From NCBI RefSeq assembly GCF_029784155.1, contig NC_073693.1, forward strand, positions 115,346,503 to 115,410,502: a stretch of 64,000 nucleotides of DNA, read 5' to 3'. The position numbers were made by a program, and so were the translations under genes. The notes below the pieces were generated by a model that saw only the letters and a list, made by a program, of their open reading frames with translations, did not search any database and had not been told where the DNA came from. Within the stretch, counting starts at the first letter, position 1, and every line of letters starts with the position of its first letter. Below are positions 46,001 to 59,075 of this stretch, in pieces. This stretch comes from Uranotaenia lowii. Its lineage: Eukaryota; Arthropoda; Insecta; Diptera; Culicidae.

Positions 46001-48276
46001 TATGATAACTTTGACAAAATAATTTTTTAAAAATATACGGACGAATTTTTTTCCCAATTTCCGCTATACGTTTTGAAGCCAACAAGTACTGCTTTATTGA
46101 GTAGAAAAAGGATTTCTTTTACATCCTATTGCATATCCTTTTTAAACAACACGGGCCAATTTGAGTTTAAAAATTTTTCAGCAGACCGCACTTAAAGTAA
46201 CTCTGATTCTTTTTTTAATAATCGACATGTTGGCTAATCGCTGTTGAGCCCTTCTTTGCCAAATTGGTCATTGTTTGGTAATTTGTAGAGGTTTAAGGAT
46301 AGTTTTCTTTACAAATAAAATTAAAATGAACACCAACCTTTTATAAGTTAAAATTTTTGATTAAAAATAGGCCAAAAAAGGAAACCATTTTTAATTTGAG
46401 TCGGACCACCAGCCGAAATCAATTAGTATTAGAAAATTTTTGTGATTAATTTTTTTTTTATTGATTTGAACTTCTTTGCAATAATTCGTTATTCTTAAAA
46501 CAGACATCATTCGCATTGCTTTTTTAACAAAAGCGCACATTTTTGAAGGCCTTTCACAATTGTAAAAGTTAATGGTACTTCCATTTGAAAGTCTCTAGCG
46601 ATAACTAATGATCAGACTTTTATTTTCACTTGGAAATTGCTGTCTTCTTAGCGTTCAACAGTGAACCGTTATCGAAATTTATTGATTTGATTTTTTTTCT
46701 TTTCTGTGCATATTTTTGAGAAGTTTTTTTTAACAATTTTAATTTTATGTTCTGAATAAAATCATTGTATTGGGATATTGGGCAATGTTCGGAGTTTCTA
46801 TAATTCTAAGGATTTTGCAGCAAATTTTGACGAAAAATCTAATTTACAGTTTTGGTTCCAAATTCTGATTTTTTTTAACAATTTCCAAGGGTTTTCTCGA
46901 CTTAATTAAAATGCCACTGCAGGAATAGGATTTATAAGGCAGATTTTTGAAAATTTTGTGACATTGATAATGTGAATTGCTAATATCCATTCCTAAAATG
47001 ACTGAATATACACATCAATGTTTGACATGATTTTTTTAAACAAAAATATTTGACTTGTCAATGGTTTCATTTCTTGTCAATATTTCAGTGAAAACGTCAG
47101 CATTTTCTTACATTAGTCGTGAAATTTAGCAAAAATTCAAATTAAATTATGATTGATTATGATGATTAGAGGACGAATGACCAAGTTGGTTAAAATCCTC
47201 TATATATAAACAAAATAAAATAGAATAGATTCTGATGTGGATAAAGGTGCATAAAAAATAATTTTCGAATTATTTTCTTCAACTTTGATATTTTTTTTCA
47301 AAAATTGATGAGTTTAGAAAAAAAAATTATATTCCAAGTGACTCAATTCAATTTTCCTTAATTTTTTCGAGTAGTACTTTAGTTTAGCTCAAATTCGCCC
47401 GGATATTGTATGGTTTTTGGATGGGAAAATTTGAAATCAAATGCCCGATTTTTACCAGGTTTTCGAAAAATCGACCAGATATGCCTAACCCTATGCCTAT
47501 ACCTATATGCCTATGTACAGGTAAAATTTAGGAATTTATAGCCTTACGATTTTTGTTTTACTTTTCAAATCCGATTTCTAGGATTTTGAATTTAAAAGAT
47601 CTCAAGAAATGCTTCAAAAACTCGAAAAAAGGTAAAAATCTGAATGATTGTGGGACAAATGGAAATACAATCAAGTGAAGTGCATGTTTGATGAAGTCTT
47701 CGTTCAGTCTTTTTGGTTTTGTATGGACTTGTATTTTATGATAATTCACGATGCAAGGTAATTCTTCATAATTAATCTTAACTCTAATATGGAGGACATG
47801 ACATCGGTTCTGTTGCTTTATAATTTCCATAAACATGCTATAGTAAAAAGTCGAGAAATTGAAATCAATTTCAGAAAGTTGCTCACCCCTGTTCTATGGA
47901 GTTGTATTGAAAAGCAATAAAAAACAATCGCTAATGAGTGACTTCACGTCAAAAAAAGGAAACTTTTAAAATTAAAAAGTTTGAAATTGTCCATTGTCCA
48001 TTGTCCGCCATTGAAAATGGCGAGACTATTCTGAAACACTAAATTTTATAAAAATCGATTCAAACCCAGCTGAACTGCGCGGATAAGTGAATTCTCGTAA
48101 CTAAATTAGATTATAAAAAAAATGCGCTCTGTGTAAGCTATCTAGATTCTCCAGATGGTCGGATTTTTACAAATCGAACATTATTCGGTGTATTTTTTCA
48201 ATATTTCAAAGTTTTTTTTTGTGAATATTTAAAAATAGATTATGAGAAACAGTAGTAATTCCTCAATATGTTGCTA
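43025..48276. other. Long AT-rich interval without recognised genes
   Basis: Very AT-rich with frequent homopolymers. A GC-rich hairpin, cgggtgcttcgcacggg at about 44970-44986, stands out and recalls Helitron 3' hairpins, but no CTRR end follows closely. Frames of 60-92 codons are unsupported. Confidence 0.35.
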
Positions 48277-48279
48277 TTA

Positions 48280-48936
48280 GGGGGCATCCATAAATTACGT
48301 AACGCTCCTAATGGGGGGGGGGGAGTAAGCTCTAGCACTACGAATTGTGACATAAGGGAGGTCAAAATCGTTACTTAACGATTTTTTTCCTAAAAAAAAT
48401 CAGTTTAATTACAGCTTTTTTTATATCATGCAATTTTTGCTGAGTGATAAGCAAACCAAAATCAGCTTAAAATTTGTAAGATTTAACAAGATTGAAACTG
48501 GTTTGTAACCATTCCTATTTAAAGATTCTAAGATAGGCTAAACGTGTATTGGATATCCGTGAAATAACCGTTGGAAAACCGAATATTAGGTACATTTACC
48601 CCCAAGAGCTCAATCCAATCTTTGTACGGAAATTTTACAAATTTTTCTCAATTGATTCTGATTATTCCGATCAGCTATTTTGATTATTCCGACGAATTTC
48701 ACTAGTTGGAGTATATTTTGCATAACAAGTTATGCTGCTTGAACAAAATAAAGTAAACAAGGTAGATCACCAGTTAACAAGCACAGAGCAACTCGTATTA
48801 AGAGGGGAGGAGGGATAATTGTCAGCGTTACGTAATTATCATAGGGGGATATGTCGAAGCGTTACGATTTGTGACATACGGGGGGGAGGGGGTCAAAAAA
48901 GTGCATTTTTGCGTTACGTAATTTATGGATGCCGCC
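48280..48936. mobile_element. PIF/Harbinger-like MITE
   Basis: 657 bp with TIRs GGGGGCATCCATAAATTACG (48280) and cgtaatttatggatgccgcc (ending 48936), extending inward through cgttacg-type sequence. It is flanked by TTA on both sides (48277-48279 and 48937-48939). A 3-bp TTA duplication is typical of PIF/Harbinger. G-runs and gtgacataaggg/gtgacatacggg phrases lie near each end. No coding capacity. Confidence 0.7.
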
Positions 48937-48939
48937 TTA

Positions 48940-51900
48940 CATAGTTAGTGAGTCAAAATAAGGTAAAGTAAGAAAAAGATTCTGAATCTTCAAGATTGAG
49001 CAAGTCGGAATTACAAGATATCACTTTTAAAAGTGTACAAAAAACTTAAAGGCTGTAAAAATAGTTTAGCACAGCATGAAATTTTGTGACAGCCAGTTCA
49101 CTTCACGACTTTAAAGAGGCATAACTTTGGTTCAATCAGAAAGTTACGTGCAGGAAACTAACTTAATCTAAGCCATCGATATTTCTTTTCCTCAGAAAGA
49201 ATAGAAAATTAAAGTGATATGTACTTAAGTCATAAATTAACCATTCTAGGTTGATTTCACTACACAAAAGTTATCGATCGCTACACAAACACATTAAGTC
49301 TTTTAATGACCAAATCAAAATCATTTCAAAGCAAATTTAATTTGCGATCGTTTTCATCACATTTTCATCACTGTACAATGATTTGATTAACATCATAATT
49401 GAAAACAGTTCAGGAAAGTTCGGAAAAGTGGATTCACGTCACGGTGTTATGTGTCAAAAGCATAGGTTTGAATCTCATTTCCAGATTCTAGCTGATCGAA
49501 ATTAGACTTAAGCTGTCGGTCGTTTGCAGTCGGCTCAGTTTGTAGTTTCAAATTCTGCTAAAACGGTGTCATGTTTTTTTTTCAAATTACTCTGACATAA
49601 AGTGGCTCCAGAGAGTATTGTATAAATAAAATTTTATTCAGTTTCTTCGCATGTGTTGTAAGTTTATGAAGGATGGGTAAGCTTAAATGATTACAGTCAA
49701 ATAAAAAATAATAATTTAATAAGATTTGAGATTTATAAAAAAACATTATTAGGTTGCTTACTTACGTACTAAAAATGTAATTTAACAGATTCTACGGCAA
49801 GAAGGGGTGATTTTATCGCCATGAAAATTTTAGCTTTTGTCAATCCAGTTTAGCATGTGGTTTCAGACATTCCATATTTAGCTCTTAATTAGTGGTTGAC
49901 TGCTCTTAACTTACGAGAAAAAAAACTTGCGCAAACCAGATCCACTATAAAATAATATTATTTCATGTTCCCTCGCTCAACATCAATTAAAATGTTGACA
50001 TTAAAAGCGCCAACAAGGTTCAATTTTTTTTTCTGAAGGCCGGAAAATCAAATAAATTACTCTCACAGCAGACTTATTGCAACAGTACCAAATGCCAGCT
50101 GCCATGTTCGATGCGCTTGATATCGCGAGTAATTATGTCAGGCGCTTATAACTATTCGCGACCACATGGTATGGTTGATGGTAAAATTAACAACTTGATT
50201 ATCACGTTCATTCAGCATTTTCACCAACTGTCGACCGAATGATGTCAAAACGAGGACAACTGTCTGTTTTACTGCACTTACAATAAAACCGGCTCTCATC
50301 ATCTTTCCATTACGTTAATCATTTTGCCTTACTTAGACGGAAAAAAGATTGTTCAACTGATAAGCTTAGTCAGTTATGAATGGAATTTTTCGAATAGGTT
50401 TCCAATTGAAAAAAAATACACACAATTAAAATGGAAAATATGTGTTTGAATCTTATTCAAACAGTAAGAAGTTATTCAAATTTGTTTACATCAAATTGCC
50501 CAGCAAACGGCCTAAAAATTTCGATCGAAATGTAAACCAATAAATTGAGTCAAAAATATGTGCCGTGGTTTGCCACCGGATTATGTCCGGAATCCATTTG
50601 AATGCACTTCTAATAAACTGTCATTTGATGAACATCCCGAACGATGCTGTCAGCCAGCTTATAGAGACTAGCCAACTCGAACAAACCTGCATTCGGGAGA
50701 CAAAACGCAATTTTATGTTCACTTTTCCAGTGCCCTCCAGCTAAAAACAATTTGCACAATTTCCATAAAAACCCCATTGCACCGCAAATGTAGCGCACGT
50801 AATTGGCATCATAATGGGAGGCGGCGATAATGGGTGGCTTGAGCTTCTTCCAGCACAACTTCGTGTGGGTGAAAAAGATTGATTCATTGCAACCATCAAT
50901 TTGTTCGCGTTTTGCTATTGGGCGAGCAAATTTGCTGGCGGGATGTTGCAGTTGCATAAGTGGAAAAAAAACTTTTCCTATTTGTTTGGGTGTGAATCAG
51001 TTTTATATCATAATCGAATTATGGGAGTATCCAACCACTTAAAGCAACCAAACGACAATTCAAATTTTAAGAATTTTTTTTAATTTTTCTTTTAAAACAT
51101 TCAATCTCATAACAATGAAGATGAAATTAAATTAAGCCCGACTAAGTCGAGTCTCTTCCGGTGGTTGTCATGTCCCCAAAAAAAGGCACCGTTTAAACCA
51201 TTCAAAAACACGGTTTAAAGTTTGTCAATTTATCATTTCCGAATATCCAATCATACAAAACGGGCGGCAGAAAAAGGATATACAGACGGAGATATCCCGA
51301 TAAATCATCCTCCCTTCGCCACCCGATTGAATAAACATTGTTTGCTGCCGAAATTATGCTGGAAAAAGTCTGGCTCTGACCTATTTTCGCCACCAATCTC
51401 TTGCCTTGCCATTCCGTTCCCGGGGTCCCGCCTCAAGGAAAATTAATATTTATGGTAGTTTTCGATGGCGTTATCCCTTTTTTTCTTCTCATCATACTTT
51501 TTGCTGCTAGGTACTAGCTGCGTCGAATACACCATATTATCTATCGCAAAGATGCGAAGACGTGGAAACAACCCATTTTTATTTTTTGTTGTTCCTATTT
51601 TCAAGAAGAAATCCGACGATGCTGTTTTCTTTTCCTATACCGTGTGTATACTTATATACGAAGTGATATAAATTGATTCTAAATTTACAGCAACCATTCC
51701 GGTTGTTTCCGGTTCAATTTTTTCCACTTTTATGGCGTTGCCCGCCACTAGACGGCTCGTCTTTAGCACGATGTTGCTTGTTGTCTTCGCATTTGGTCCC
51801 ATACAGTACTAGACAAAATAAACAATGCACTTGCTATCAAAACTTTCATATTCCTGTATCTTTTGGCACATAAAAAAATATCAACTCAAAATACTCTGAT

Positions 51901-54315
51901 GAATTGTAATATTTTTGATACACGATCGAATGGAGAATATATTTTGTCGAATACTTACAATGATACTTCACGCTCAAGCATAGTTTTAGTATAGTATATC
52001 ATAGCATAGAAAAAAAAACAGTTTTCGCAGGAACAAAATAAAGTACGCACTTTCAATTAACTTCACCGATTGCTATGGCAAACGGTCACAAATAAAAATA
52101 TTTTAAAACTTCAGTTTAGTTAAGTTACGTTGAGTTTTTGGAAATTTACTGCTGTGACATGATAGAATCTAACATTTTAAAACTTGGTGCAATTCTTAAC
52201 AAAAACATTTTCTTAGGTATAAAATAGCCGTACGATGTGTTGAAAAATTTAAAATTTTCATATTATTGCGGAAAACACAAGTGATACAGCACTTTTAAAA
52301 AAAAAACAAAATGTGATTTTGTACTTAATTCACATCACGAATAACCAAAATACGACCCTCAAAATTTCAAATTCAAAAAATCAGTCCAGAATACATCAAT
52401 TTTTTGAACATGTAAATCTGTTTAAAGTTATTAGTTTGTTTTCATGTACGTACATTTCTTCCATGAATGTTGGTAAATAATTTTCTTTCTTATATTTTCA
52501 AAAATATAGAAAATGATTTATATACTCTTATTGTGCGGGATTCAAAATTAAAAAAAAATGAGCCTCAACATGGGAAGATTTATCACATAATTACTTAGTC
52601 GTGAATTCTAATTCGATGATACAGTAATGGCCGTAGGAACGGGGGGAATCAAATTTGAATGATTTAGTAAGGATAATTAGTAATAAAAATCTTGGCTCAG
52701 GACTGATGTCTAAACCTCAAAAATCAACCAAGGTTTAGAACTGTCATTTAATAATTGAAATTCATTTCTGAATACTGAATTCTTAAATAAATTAAACTGA
52801 TTTTGGAGGTAGTAGTTCTATATTTTCAAAATCAAGATTGTTTTTCTGTTTTCATGTTTCGGATTCTGTTTCTATTTAAATATTTTCGATTTTGGGTTTA
52901 AAGCGTCATAAGTTGAAAAAAATGAAAAGGTGTTTTGAATTCGACGTTCATATTTTCTTACTTTATTAAAAAATTTATAAAAGATTTTCGAAACTCGTTT
53001 GAATTTCAACATGGAAAAAATTATTTGAAGAAGAAATCGTTCTGAGTTTTTGTTTCATATTTAAATTCGAAGTTCTTCAACTTAATTATTATGTAGAATT
53101 CAATCACCACAAATCTTAAAAATGGTGGTCTAGAAGTCAGAAGCAAATTCATCATTCAAAATTAATATTTAAAAATATATGATAGAAATAATTAGTTTAG
53201 ACCGCTCTGAAACATAATTCAATTTTTGCTCATGTTTGGAATTTTGATTTGAAACCTATATTCAAAAACGGTTTTTTTTGTCATTCCTAAAATTGTTTTG
53301 AAATACAGAAACAGATTCAAAATTCAATTTAAATTCAAGTTAAGAATTCAGACTCAAAACTTAGATTCAGCTCGTAAAAGTTTCACAATCAAGATAAAAT
53401 TTTCTATATGACTATTTTGTTGAGAAATTCAAATTTCAAGTGATTGCAGATTTCTATGCTTGATTGTTGATTCAATTCCAAAATTTTAAATTTTTAACAA
53501 ATGTTAGTTTTTATGCAATACACAATACAACTTATAATCATAAATATAAAGTAGAAATGAAGTTCAATTTGCAAATTTTGCTTGTTGTTACGAAAACCTT
53601 GTTTTATTTTCAAAAAAGTCATCCTAAATTTAAATTTCGGAATTGATTTATTTATGAAAAGTATTTGCAGATAGAGAAACATGTAATCTTCACGTAAGAA
53701 AATAGCAAGCAATGTTCTCGGTCTATTGTTGATCATGATTGTCATTGATAATGCAGAACCAAATTTCAAACTAAAAACTTAAATTTAGATCGAATTAGTA
53801 AGATTCACATTTGAACTGCAAAATTTAATCTATTAATTTTACTTTTGAAAATTTAATTTGTGTTTATGGATGCGTAAATTTTTTTAAATTTCTCAAGAGT
53901 TTGATAGATTTGACTTATTTGATTTGAGCATAAAACATTTTTTTAAAGAAATTGAAGGTTTTTTTAAATAAAAAAAATACATATTCTATTTTCAAGTCTA
54001 ATAAGCTAAATTCAATAAATTTTTACCAAATTCAAAAATTTCAACCATAGATTAAAACAGGTTTTCTATTCTGTTGCTAAAGGCTTCCTTACACAATTCT
54101 TATTTATCATTTTTGAACGCAGATTTGTTTTAACGCTTCTATTCGATTTGAATACTTTTGATGTAACAGAATTTAAAATTGAATACTGAAATCCATAAAA
54201 AGAACATCTTTTTTCTTATTTTCAATTATTCATGTATTGTTTGAGCAAAAATATCATCTACAAAAATAGGTCACCAAACACCCCCTCCCTCACATGAGAC
54301 GGTTTTTCCTACGGC
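48940..54315. other. AT-rich anonymous DNA with a mixed-composition segment
   Basis: No supported gene. 50080-51900 is less AT-rich and includes a 115-codon minus frame (50610-50957, overlapping plus-strand frames) without a domain. 51900-54300 is AT-rich with no repeat boundary seen. Confidence 0.3.
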
Positions 54316-55935
54316 CCACAGTGGGCCAGGAACCACACTTTTGCGGTCAAAATTGACTGCAGGCCAGAGGCTTCGTTGTAGCTCATCGGTGTCTTGGACA
54401 AAGTTAATCGACTATATTTGCGCTATCTATTTATGGATTTGAATTAGTTCTATTTTTCTCCGCAAGGTGGCGCCAAATTCTAACTTTTTACAGAAGCAAG
54501 ATACAGGTATGGTTTCTTCTACAAAGTTGTTTATTATACTTTTAACATCAACTTTGTAGAACATTGTTAAGCTCTATGTTGTGAACTTACCTTGCAAAAA
54601 TAATAATTTAAGAAAACCTTGCAAAAAATGGCTTTTTTTCACCTATTTTTGTTTTAAGCTATACAATACCTGAAATTTCCACAGTATTCGATTGGAATAG
54701 ACTCAAATGAGATATTCTTGTGGAAAACTTTTTCGTTTCACAGATTTTTTTCTGTCAAAATCGTAAAAAATAGGTTAAAATTATACATTTTTCAAATTGC
54801 AATAACTTGCTTGCGAGCAGTTTGGCGCACCTCATTTTTTGAGAAGTGGCAGTCGTAATTATGATCTAAATGCATGTAAAAAATGTCGGTGGGTTCTTGC
54901 GGGTTCCTTGCCAAATGATTTTATAAAGTTGGTTAATTTTCAATACAAATTCATACATTTTAAGACCTTTTTCAAAGAAAACATCCGCATTTCTCGTAGA
55001 AAAGTCGAATTTTCGTCATTTTAATATTGCTTTAGTTCATTGCGATGCTTAATTAAGCGATTAAGCACATTTGGTCAAATTTATTAAAAATTAAAAAAAT
55101 AATTTAAAACTGTTTTTTAAATAACTTATGAAATTTTTTATTTTTACAAATTTCATTAAAAGTGCGAAAAATGTGCTGAATTATTGATTCAAGTATCGAC
55201 TCAACAAGCAATAGATTCATCCAATAACTGAACGATGAAAATTCGACTTTTCTACGAGAAATGCGGATGTTTTCTTTGAAAAAGGTCTTAAAATGTATGA
55301 ATTTGTATTGAAAATTAACCAACTTTATAAAAACATTTGGCAAGGAACCCACGAGAACCCACCGACATTTTTTACATGCATTTAGATCATAATTACGACT
55401 GCCACTTCTCAAAAAATGAGGTGCGCCAAACTGCTCGCAAGCAAGTTATTGCAATTTGAAAAATGTATAATTTTAACCTATTTTTTTACGATTTTGACAG
55501 AAAAAAATCTGTGAAACGAAAAAGTTTTCCACAAGAATATCTCATTTGAGTCTATTCCAATCGAATACTGTGGAAATTTCAGGTATTGTATAGCTTAAAA
55601 CAAAAATAGGTGAAAAAAGCCATTTTTTGCAAGGTTTTCTTAAATTATTATTTTTGCAAGGTAAGTTCACAACATAGAGCTTAACAATGTTCTACAAAGT
55701 TGATGTTAAAAGTATAATAAACAACTTTGTAGAAGAAACCATACCTGTATCTTGCTTCTGTAAAAAGTTAGATTTTGGCGCCACCTTGCGGAGAAAAATA
55801 GAACTAATTCAAATCCATAAATAGATAGCGCAAATAAAGTCGATTAACTTTGTCGAAGACACCGATGAGCTACAACGAAGCCTCTGGCCTGCAGTCAATT
55901 TTGACCGCAAAAGTGTGGTTCCTGGCCCACTGTGG
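54316..55935. mobile_element. Near-perfect long inverted repeat (foldback element)
   Basis: Left arm 54316-55017 and right arm 55234-55935 are reverse complements over about 702 bp with very few mismatches, around a 216-bp AT-rich loop. The ends read CCACAGTGGGCCAGGAACC / ggttcctggcccactgtgg. The arms carry the same short frame (MRSGSRNYDLNACKKC...) in opposite strands, a mirrored copy that is not independent evidence of a gene. No target duplication is clear at the ends. Confidence 0.85.
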
Positions 55936-57627
55936 CCCTGGATATATTAATAAGATTCTTAAATAAAATCTTATTACAGAAATCTTTCTTTATTACAGAA
56001 ATCTTAATTTCCGATTCGGCTCTCTAATTCTTATTTCAATTTATGAAATTATCTATTTCTTTAATTTAAATTTCGATCATGAAAATCTGAGTTTAAATTC
56101 TCAATATCGTTTAAAATCAATGCCTTTTTGAGTTGTTGCTTGTTGATATTCATTAAACTATTCAAATTAAGTCTAAATCTTTGAGTCTCAAAAGTTTTTT
56201 GGATTCTATTGAAGTATGATTATGAATTTTAATCTCAAATTCTTAACCTATTTTGTTACACAAAAAACTGTCATGTATTTAATTAATTAAACTATATAAA
56301 TTTAATATTTGAGCTTTGAGAATGCATTCTTTTTTTTGCTTACGAACTTATTATGTGAATCATTATCAGATCTAGAAATAAGAATCATCATTGAAAACAG
56401 TTATAAAATACATACTTGGACAGCAGAAACATATCTAATAAAAACCCAAATTCAGAACCAAAATATGGAAAAGTTTTGAAGTCATGTCAAAGAACATGGA
56501 ATAGAATGCAAATAAAAAAAAATGCATCTTAGAATAAAGAACTGAATTTGTGTTAATATTCATGCTTCATATGAAATTAAAAATTAGAATCTTTATTTTC
56601 TAATTGGCATTTCAGTCTTAAGGAAGCAAATTACAGAATTTTACAATTCGCCCGACGTTTCGGCCTTTACTCTTGGCCTTCTTCGAGGGATAATTTGCAT
56701 TTTATTCTATAAGTTCCTGAGTGTAAACTGTTTGAAAAGAATTTCTGTCGGATTTTAACCTATTTCAATGAATTTTCACAATCGTAGAGGTCGTAATTAA
56801 ATAAAAACTGTTGAATTTAAGTGGATACATTTCTCGTAGCTTACTTGTAAAATGGTATGGATTTGTTTATCCTAAAGACTGAAATACCAATTAGAAAATA
56901 ATGAACCAAACAATATCAGTCGTTAAAAATTACCAAAAAAAATAGAATCCATATTAAGCTTCTGGTAAACAGCAAAATGTTTGTTTCAAACATGAAAATC
57001 TTTAGAAAGCAGTTCAAGCTTATTTATTTTCATTTATTTATGAATCTTCAGCTATCGATGAATGCAGAAATTTGTGCTCAATTTTCCTGGAGACATCCTC
57101 TCTTAAAGAAGAAGGGCGAGCTTTTATGAGAAAGCGGTTCAAGCAAATAAGTTTTCCAAACATTTACAATATTTTATCATTATATATTCTGGCAAAATAA
57201 TCAAAATCATAATCTCAAAAATTATGATCTTTTACCGATTGGAAAAATGCTAAGTAAATTCTTCCTAATTGAAATAAAACTTTGAAAACAAAGTAAACGC
57301 AATTTTCTCGATATTACACTTTTTAGTGTTTTTTTTTTCTTTTAACAATTCATCTGAAAACAAGGGGAACTTAACTGAGTTTTCTTGCATCACTTTCGAG
57401 GAAAAAAAATGCAACACTTTAACTTACGGATAACTTTTGAACGGATGGATGAAAATTAATTATTTTTTTTGTTTTTCCGTAATTCATTGACCAAAATTCT
57501 TGGACAAGGTCGTGAAAAATCGTTCCATTAAGAGACCCCAAAACTGCTGGAAATTAACTATGTGACCCAAATTCATGAGGTGAATCGTTTTAGAAGTCCT
57601 AAAGGATCTTACAGTGAACTTTAATTT
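55936..57627. other. AT-rich anonymous DNA
   Basis: No supported gene. tacagaattttacaattcgcc / gacgtttcggcctttactct at 56631-56685 is a GC-richer patch of unknown nature. Confidence 0.3.
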
Positions 57628-57632
57628 GAATG

Positions 57633-57877
57633 TGTTGTGTCCAGACCATTTCGGACAGGAGAAGAAAACACTTGTTGTCACGTTAACGTATGAACTTAAA
57701 AAGATCGTTTATTTGGCCTTCTCTCATAATTACAATTTTTCGCGCTTAAAAATCAGAATAAATCCGCCATAGTACGAAAACAGGCAACATAACGGTAGTC
57801 GGATAATTCAGGCAGCTTGTATACTTTCAGGCGTTTAGGTATCATGTCAGGGTGACCAATTATGATGGGACTGATCA
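57633..57877 (-). repeat. 3' LTR of the BEL/Pao-like element
   Basis: 245 bp starting tgttgtgtccagaccatttc and ending ggactgatca on the plus strand. Differs from the partner LTR at gaacttaaaaag/gaactaaaaagg, ataattc/ataaatc and gtttagg/gtttcgg. Confidence 0.85.
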
Positions 57878-58146
57878 TACCGGCCACCTAAAACGACTGT
57901 TTTAACACTAGTAGCCCTAGCTTTGTTTTGAACCAAGTGCTTATTGTCCAGGTTGAAACAAGCATTCACATTACTGGACACAGAATTTCGTGTTTTTTAG
58001 CGGGAACATTAAATGGATAGGATCACAAGAATTGGACGACTGCTCTTAAATTCGGGTAATATATCGACTGGAAACTGGTACGTACACTTATTGGACCATC
58101 AGCGCTGGAATTTGGACAATGCGTACACAGGACTACAGGCTGAGAA

Positions 58147-58545
58147 TTATCGAAATGTCGGGATGCTACGTTGGGCTTTCGGGACAAGTACTGACCAGGC
58201 AGTCAGTACGGCAGACACCCGGATGGCTGATGATAAATCGACATCACCAGTACCATCCATCCGGATCGCAGGAACAAAATAACCATTTGAGCATGCTGGT
58301 TGAAATTGTTGAGCTGGAACTGGGTCATAATAGATGCGGTCACCAATTAAATTCGGCATAGGGTCTCTTGGTAAGGTTCGGTTCACATGAGATTCCGGTT
58401 CACTTGGATATGGGACTATCAGATCCTTGGGCGCGACGAACCATTCATAGCGTGTGCTGGCCGGATAGCCAGCAAGCAGACGATGCCCGGATGGCTGGTT
58501 TTGAACCTGAAAACCAGTGCAATCCATCCGGGTTTCTTTATTCAC
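58147..58545 (-). CDS. ORF inside the BEL/Pao-like element, possible gag remnant
   Basis: 132 codons on the element strand, starting MNKETRMDCTGFQVQNQPSG, with several Pro, Tyr and Asn residues (YPSEPESHVN, YYDPVPAQQFQP). It has no zinc knuckle, protease or RT motif. A short N-terminal gag-derived or unrelated segment is the most economical reading, as it lies about 280 bp from the primer site. A plus-strand frame overlaps but is less likely because it is antisense to the element. Confidence 0.3.
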   Translation of the reverse strand: MNKETRMDCTGFQVQNQPSGHRLLAGYPASTRYEWFVAPKDLIVPYPSEPESHVNRTLPRDPMPNLIGDRIYYDPVPAQQFQPACSNGYFVPAIRMDGTGDVDLSSAIRVSAVLTAWSVLVPKAQRSIPTFR

Positions 58546-58805
58546 TGTTGTATAGGCTGGATCAGTTGATATTCGGGTGGCTAGGGACTTATCTGAACCG
58601 GGATTGGGTCGTTACGGCAGGGTGCTGACGGGTTGCGGTACACCAAACGGGTTGTGTTGGGTCAAAGCTTTGTTGAAGGCTCGATAATAACGGCGGCTTA
58701 TCGTCGGATATTTGAAGTACAATATCGTGATCGAAGCTAGTCTAGGTTACAGGACGGGGTAGCTTAACGCTGCGAGAGTAACTAACTCTTGGCGAAAGCT
58801 TCCAC

Positions 58806-58823
58806 ATCCTGGTCACGGCACCA
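58806..58823 (-). promoter_or_regulatory. Primer-binding site of the BEL/Pao-like element
   Basis: TGGTGCCGTGACCAGGAT on the minus strand, two bases from the end of the 5' LTR (58826-59070). It fixes the orientation. The tRNA species is not identified with confidence. Confidence 0.65.
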
Positions 58824-58825
58824 AA

Positions 58826-59070
58826 TGTTGTGTCCAGACCATTTCGGACAGGAGAAGAAAACACTTGTTGTCACGTTAACGTATGAACTAAAAAGGATCG
58901 TTTATTTGGCCTTCTCTCATAATTACAATTTTTCGCGCTTAAAAATCAGAATAAATCCGCCATAGTACGAAAACAGGCAACATAACGGTAGTCGGATAAA
59001 TCAGGCAGCTTGTATACTTTCAGGCGTTTCGGTATCATGTCAGGGTGACCAATTATGATGGGACTGATCA
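58826..59070 (-). repeat. 5' LTR of the BEL/Pao-like element
   Basis: 245-bp partner of 57633-57877, ending ggactgatca and followed by the GAATG duplication. Confidence 0.85.
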
Positions 59071-59075
59071 GAATG

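Larger units (their letters stand above)
57628..59075 (-). mobile_element. Non-autonomous BEL/Pao-like LTR element
   Basis: Two 245-bp LTRs (57633-57877, 58826-59070) with TG...CA ends enclose a 948-bp interior. The whole is flanked by the 5-bp duplication GAATG (57628-57632, 59071-59075). The primer site lies beside the right LTR on minus, giving minus orientation. A 5-bp duplication and a TTTGGTGCCGTGACC primer region fit BEL/Pao, by analogy. No pol domains are present, so mobility would need a related autonomous element. LTRs differ at about four or five positions, so the insertion is fairly recent. Confidence 0.8.

Noticed and set aside
50610..50957. 115-codon minus-strand frame.
   Set aside because: Two plus-strand frames overlap it; no motif or splice support.
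55104..55412. 102-codon frame sharing its start with a 61-codon frame at 54839.
   Set aside because: The similarity is simply the inverted-repeat arms, and the frame runs into unrelated loop sequence.
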